A DNA stretch of 30,267 nt from a virus, in the IMG/VR virus record IMGVR_UViG_3300021356_000111, positions 1 to 30,267 of that record; one strand, 5' to 3'. Below, piece by piece: positions 28,081 through 30,267 of the stretch; the first letter of the stretch is position 1, and every line of letters begins with the position of its first letter. Position numbers and translations under genes: made by a program. The notes under the pieces are model-generated. The model worked only from the letters and a program-made list of their open reading frames with translations. It searched no databases and was not told the origin of the DNA.

Positions 28081-30241
28081 GGACATCGAGGACTGTAGGT
28101 CCAAGATGAAGAAAGGCAGGGCTGGAGCCTATTACAAGCCTATCTCAGAGCACATTGACAACCTAGAACCACTAGCGATTGCTACCATTGCTTTGAAGAT
28201 CACCTTTGACATGGTGTTCAGCATGAGCCGAGACGCTGATATGCTGACCAATGTCGTGGTGTCCATAGGCGCTGCTCTTGAAGCTGAATGCAAATTCAGG
28301 TGGTACAAAGCAAACCATCCTGGCTTGATGCAATACATTCAGGACAAGTACTTTCACGAGTCTTGTGGTACAGAGCAGAAACAATCCATTGCTTCCGTCA
28401 TTTTCGGTAGGCATGATATTGTTTGGCCTAGTTGGCACATCAAAGCCAAAACAGCCGTTGGTTCTTGGTCCCTTGAGCGTGTATGCAGCACAACTGGCTG
28501 GTTCGTAAAGTCCAGCGAGAAGCGTGGTCGCAAGACTGTGCTACGGTTAGTACCTACACCTGAGTTCATGGAAGTCAGAGACCAGCTCATCAACACTGCT
28601 GAGATGTTCTCAGGCATCCCATGGCCTATGCTTGTTGAGCCAAATGATTGGACCAATGACAGGGCTGGAGGGTACCTGACAAACGAGCTGATGAGAGGTC
28701 ATGAACTGACTCGACGCGGTAATCCGACACTATTACACGGGGAGACACACCTGAAGTTTTTAAACAAGCTTCAGAAGGTGCGATACCGTGTGAACACGCA
28801 TGTGTTGGAGGTTGCTAGTCATTTCCGTGACAAAGGCATCAGGGTGGGGAAGTTCATTCCACTGTGCGAAGCCTTCAAACCACCTAAACCTCCTGACATT
28901 GCGGAGAACGCTGAAGCCAGACAAGCCTGGAAACGGGAGATGGCAGAGGCATATAATGCTGATCGACTTAACTTCAAGAGATCAGTAAGAACAAGAACTC
29001 AGTTGGAAGCAGCTGAGAAGTTCAAGGATGAGGAGTACTACCTTTGTTGGTCGTTTGACTACCGTGGGAGAACGTATCCGATTCCTGCATACCTGACACC
29101 TCAGGATACAGACTTTGGTAAAAGCCTTATTAGGTTTGCTGATGAGTCATTTGTTAATGAAGAGGCAGAAGAGTGGTTGGCCTTTCAGGTCGCTACTACC
29201 TTTGGTCTTGACAAAGCACCCATGGGTGAACGAATCCAATGGGTCAGAAATAACGAAGACTTAATCACAAAGGTCGCTACCGACCCCATAGGCAATCTTC
29301 CTGAATGGGAGAATGTCGAAGAACCATGGCAATTCATGGCAGCATGTCATGAGTACTACCATTGCTGTATCGAATGTGATCACCAATCCACGTCCCTCAT
29401 GGTCGCCGTGGATGCGACTTGTTCTGGGCTTCAGATCCTAGCTGGTCTTGCTAAAGATCAATCTACTGCTAGTCTGGTCAATGTTTGTCCTGGTGACAAA
29501 CCGTCAGACGCTTACAAGGCTGTAGCCGAGGAGTCCAAGAAGTATCTCCCTCCTGAGATGCATCCTTGGATGACGAGGAAAACGACCAAGCGCACCGTGA
29601 TGACGATTCCATACAATGCAACCAGGTCCTCCTCATGGGGGTACATCAAGGAAGCATTGGTTGAGCAAGGCTTTGAACCTGAGAAGGAACAGGTCTCTCA
29701 AGTTGTGGAAGCTGTCTATATGAGTATGGATGCTATTGTTCCTGGTCCTATGCGTGTCATGCGTTGGATCAAGACACATGTTGGTCAGTACATCCGCAAT
29801 GGAGCTGATCACGTTGAATGGACTACACCCTCTGGGTTTGTGGTCAGTCAAAAGAGGAATGTCAAAGAGACAGAGCGGATGGAGTTACAGTTGCTTGGTG
29901 CTACCAAAGTCACTGTGACTGTCGGTGAAGGAAATCCTTGTCCTACCCGTCACAAGTCCAGCACCGCACCGAATTTGATCCATTCACTTGATGCGTCCAT
30001 CCTCCACGAAACCTTTCAAAGATTCAATGGACCATTCACAGTCATTCATGACTCGGTGCTATGCCGAGCAACTGACATGGGAACACTCAATGCACTCGTG
30101 CGAGAAACCTACACGGACATCTTCACACGAGACTGCTGGCTGTCTAAGTTCGGAGAAGCTATTAACGCTTCTGAAGAACCTCCCATCGTCGGAACACTAG
30201 ACCCTGAGGTGGTCGAAGATTCCACCTATTTTTTCTGCTAA
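27911..30241 (+). CDS. Single-subunit phage RNA polymerase (T7 gp1-like)
   Basis: This 776-residue enzyme is shorter than T7 RNA polymerase (883 aa), mainly in the N-terminal promoter-recognition half. Core motifs are intact: FDYRGRTYP near residue 380, motif A VDATCSG with Asp501, motif B KRTVMTIPYN with Lys560 and Tyr568, and motif C VIHDSVL with Asp714. It ends in an aromatic YFFC, comparable to the FAFA end of T7. It transcribes the middle and late genes from phage promoters. A promoter-like 25-mer lies inside the gene at 28720. The start at 27911 is supported by the helix LEQEALSCGKQKLHESLKRL, comparable to the T7 N-terminal region. Confidence 0.96.
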   Translation: MATPFEIQRQINLEQEALSCGKQKLHESLKRLQEKSYSSASVYGTASISAALPAVIKDIEDCRSKMKKGRAGAYYKPISEHIDNLEPLAIATIALKITFDMVFSMSRDADMLTNVVVSIGAALEAECKFRWYKANHPGLMQYIQDKYFHESCGTEQKQSIASVIFGRHDIVWPSWHIKAKTAVGSWSLERVCSTTGWFVKSSEKRGRKTVLRLVPTPEFMEVRDQLINTAEMFSGIPWPMLVEPNDWTNDRAGGYLTNELMRGHELTRRGNPTLLHGETHLKFLNKLQKVRYRVNTHVLEVASHFRDKGIRVGKFIPLCEAFKPPKPPDIAENAEARQAWKREMAEAYNADRLNFKRSVRTRTQLEAAEKFKDEEYYLCWSFDYRGRTYPIPAYLTPQDTDFGKSLIRFADESFVNEEAEEWLAFQVATTFGLDKAPMGERIQWVRNNEDLITKVATDPIGNLPEWENVEEPWQFMAACHEYYHCCIECDHQSTSLMVAVDATCSGLQILAGLAKDQSTASLVNVCPGDKPSDAYKAVAEESKKYLPPEMHPWMTRKTTKRTVMTIPYNATRSSSWGYIKEALVEQGFEPEKEQVSQVVEAVYMSMDAIVPGPMRVMRWIKTHVGQYIRNGADHVEWTTPSGFVVSQKRNVKETERMELQLLGATKVTVTVGEGNPCPTRHKSSTAPNLIHSLDASILHETFQRFNGPFTVIHDSVLCRATDMGTLNALVRETYTDIFTRDCWLSKFGEAINASEEPPIVGTLDPEVVEDSTYFFC
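28720..28744 (+). promoter_or_regulatory. Copy of the post-terL promoter-like sequence inside the RNA polymerase gene
   Basis: These 25 bases match 23373-23397 at 23 positions (differences at positions 14 and 19). They encode NPTLLHGE of the polymerase, so the sequence is constrained by protein. Either it is an internal phage promoter with autogenous output to downstream genes, or the terL-side copy was derived from this place. Confidence 0.4.
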
Positions 30242-30242
30242 C

Positions 30243-30257
30243 TTTCCACCATCATCA
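30243..30257 (+). repeat. Early leader element, exact copy C
   Basis: TTTCCACCATCATCA begins one base after the polymerase stop and ends 2 bases before the ATG of the next gene at 30260. Confidence 0.75.
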
Positions 30258-30259
30258 AC

Positions 30260-30267
30260 ATGGCGAC
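30260..30267 (+). CDS. Start of the next gene (truncated by window)
   Basis: ATGGCGAC opens a frame (Met-Ala-Thr or similar) directly after leader copy C. Only two full codons are visible, so nothing can be said of the product; the leader is the reason for calling a gene start here. Confidence 0.35.

Noticed and set aside
1-30267. tRNA genes, CRISPR arrays, insertion sequences, integrase or att sites
   Set aside because: I looked for cloverleaf patterns, regularly spaced repeats, transposase motifs and recombinase motifs and saw none. The repeats found are short leader or hairpin elements.

Overview
The window looks like part of a T7-like podovirus (Autographivirales type) that probably infects marine or related cyanobacteria. 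Nearly every gene I can support is on the + strand. The virion genes follow T7 order: major capsid, tail tube A, tail tube B, gp13-, gp14-, gp15- and gp16-like proteins, tail fibre, then lysis and packaging genes and a large terminase. A single-subunit phage RNA polymerase lies near the right end. The cyanobacterial assignment rests on an RNA element that matches my memory of the Downstream-peptide / glutamine-II riboswitch motif, which is known from marine Synechococcus, Prochlorococcus and their phages. It is supported by a small DUF4278-like peptide, a phage thyX and familiar small cyanophage proteins. No search could be run, so family names come from motif recognition.

Layout. Bases 1-691 hold the end of a basic protein, a DUF6321-like small protein, the riboswitch candidate with its short peptide, and a structured leader. 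Bases 692-12930 encode the capsid, tail tube and internal core. Bases 12917-18112 are the adsorption module: a gp17-like fibre with a beta-helix, a short accessory fibre protein, a seven-bladed propeller and two small assembly-type proteins. Bases 18121-21652 carry small membrane proteins, a glucosaminidase endolysin, a candidate small terminase, several very basic proteins and an HNH nuclease. Bases 21606-23366 are terL. Bases 23367-24671 hold a T7-like promoter candidate, a strong terminator, hairpins, thyX and a 437-base gap with a sigma70-type promoter candidate. Bases 24672-30241 are a run of small early-type genes ending in the RNA polymerase, and a further gene starts at 30260.

How it works together. 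In T7 the RNA polymerase is at the left genome end and the terminase at the right. Finding terL followed by the early region on the same strand suggests that the genome ends are joined within the window, by circular assembly of terminal repeats or by a concatemer, most likely between 23367 and 24671. Host polymerase would transcribe the small early genes and the RNA polymerase. The phage polymerase would then transcribe the rest, ending with the capsid, tail, lysis and packaging genes. Most start codons lack a Shine-Dalgarno sequence. Late genes often use stop-start overlaps, while several early genes share a recurrent CCACCATCATCA-type leader.

Most worth following up are the riboswitch candidate before the capsid gene, the recurrent early leader, the T7-like promoter after terL with a near-identical copy inside the polymerase gene, the giant hairpin at 26041-26134, the beta-propeller in the adsorption module, and the muralytic domain placed at the end of the gp15-like protein.
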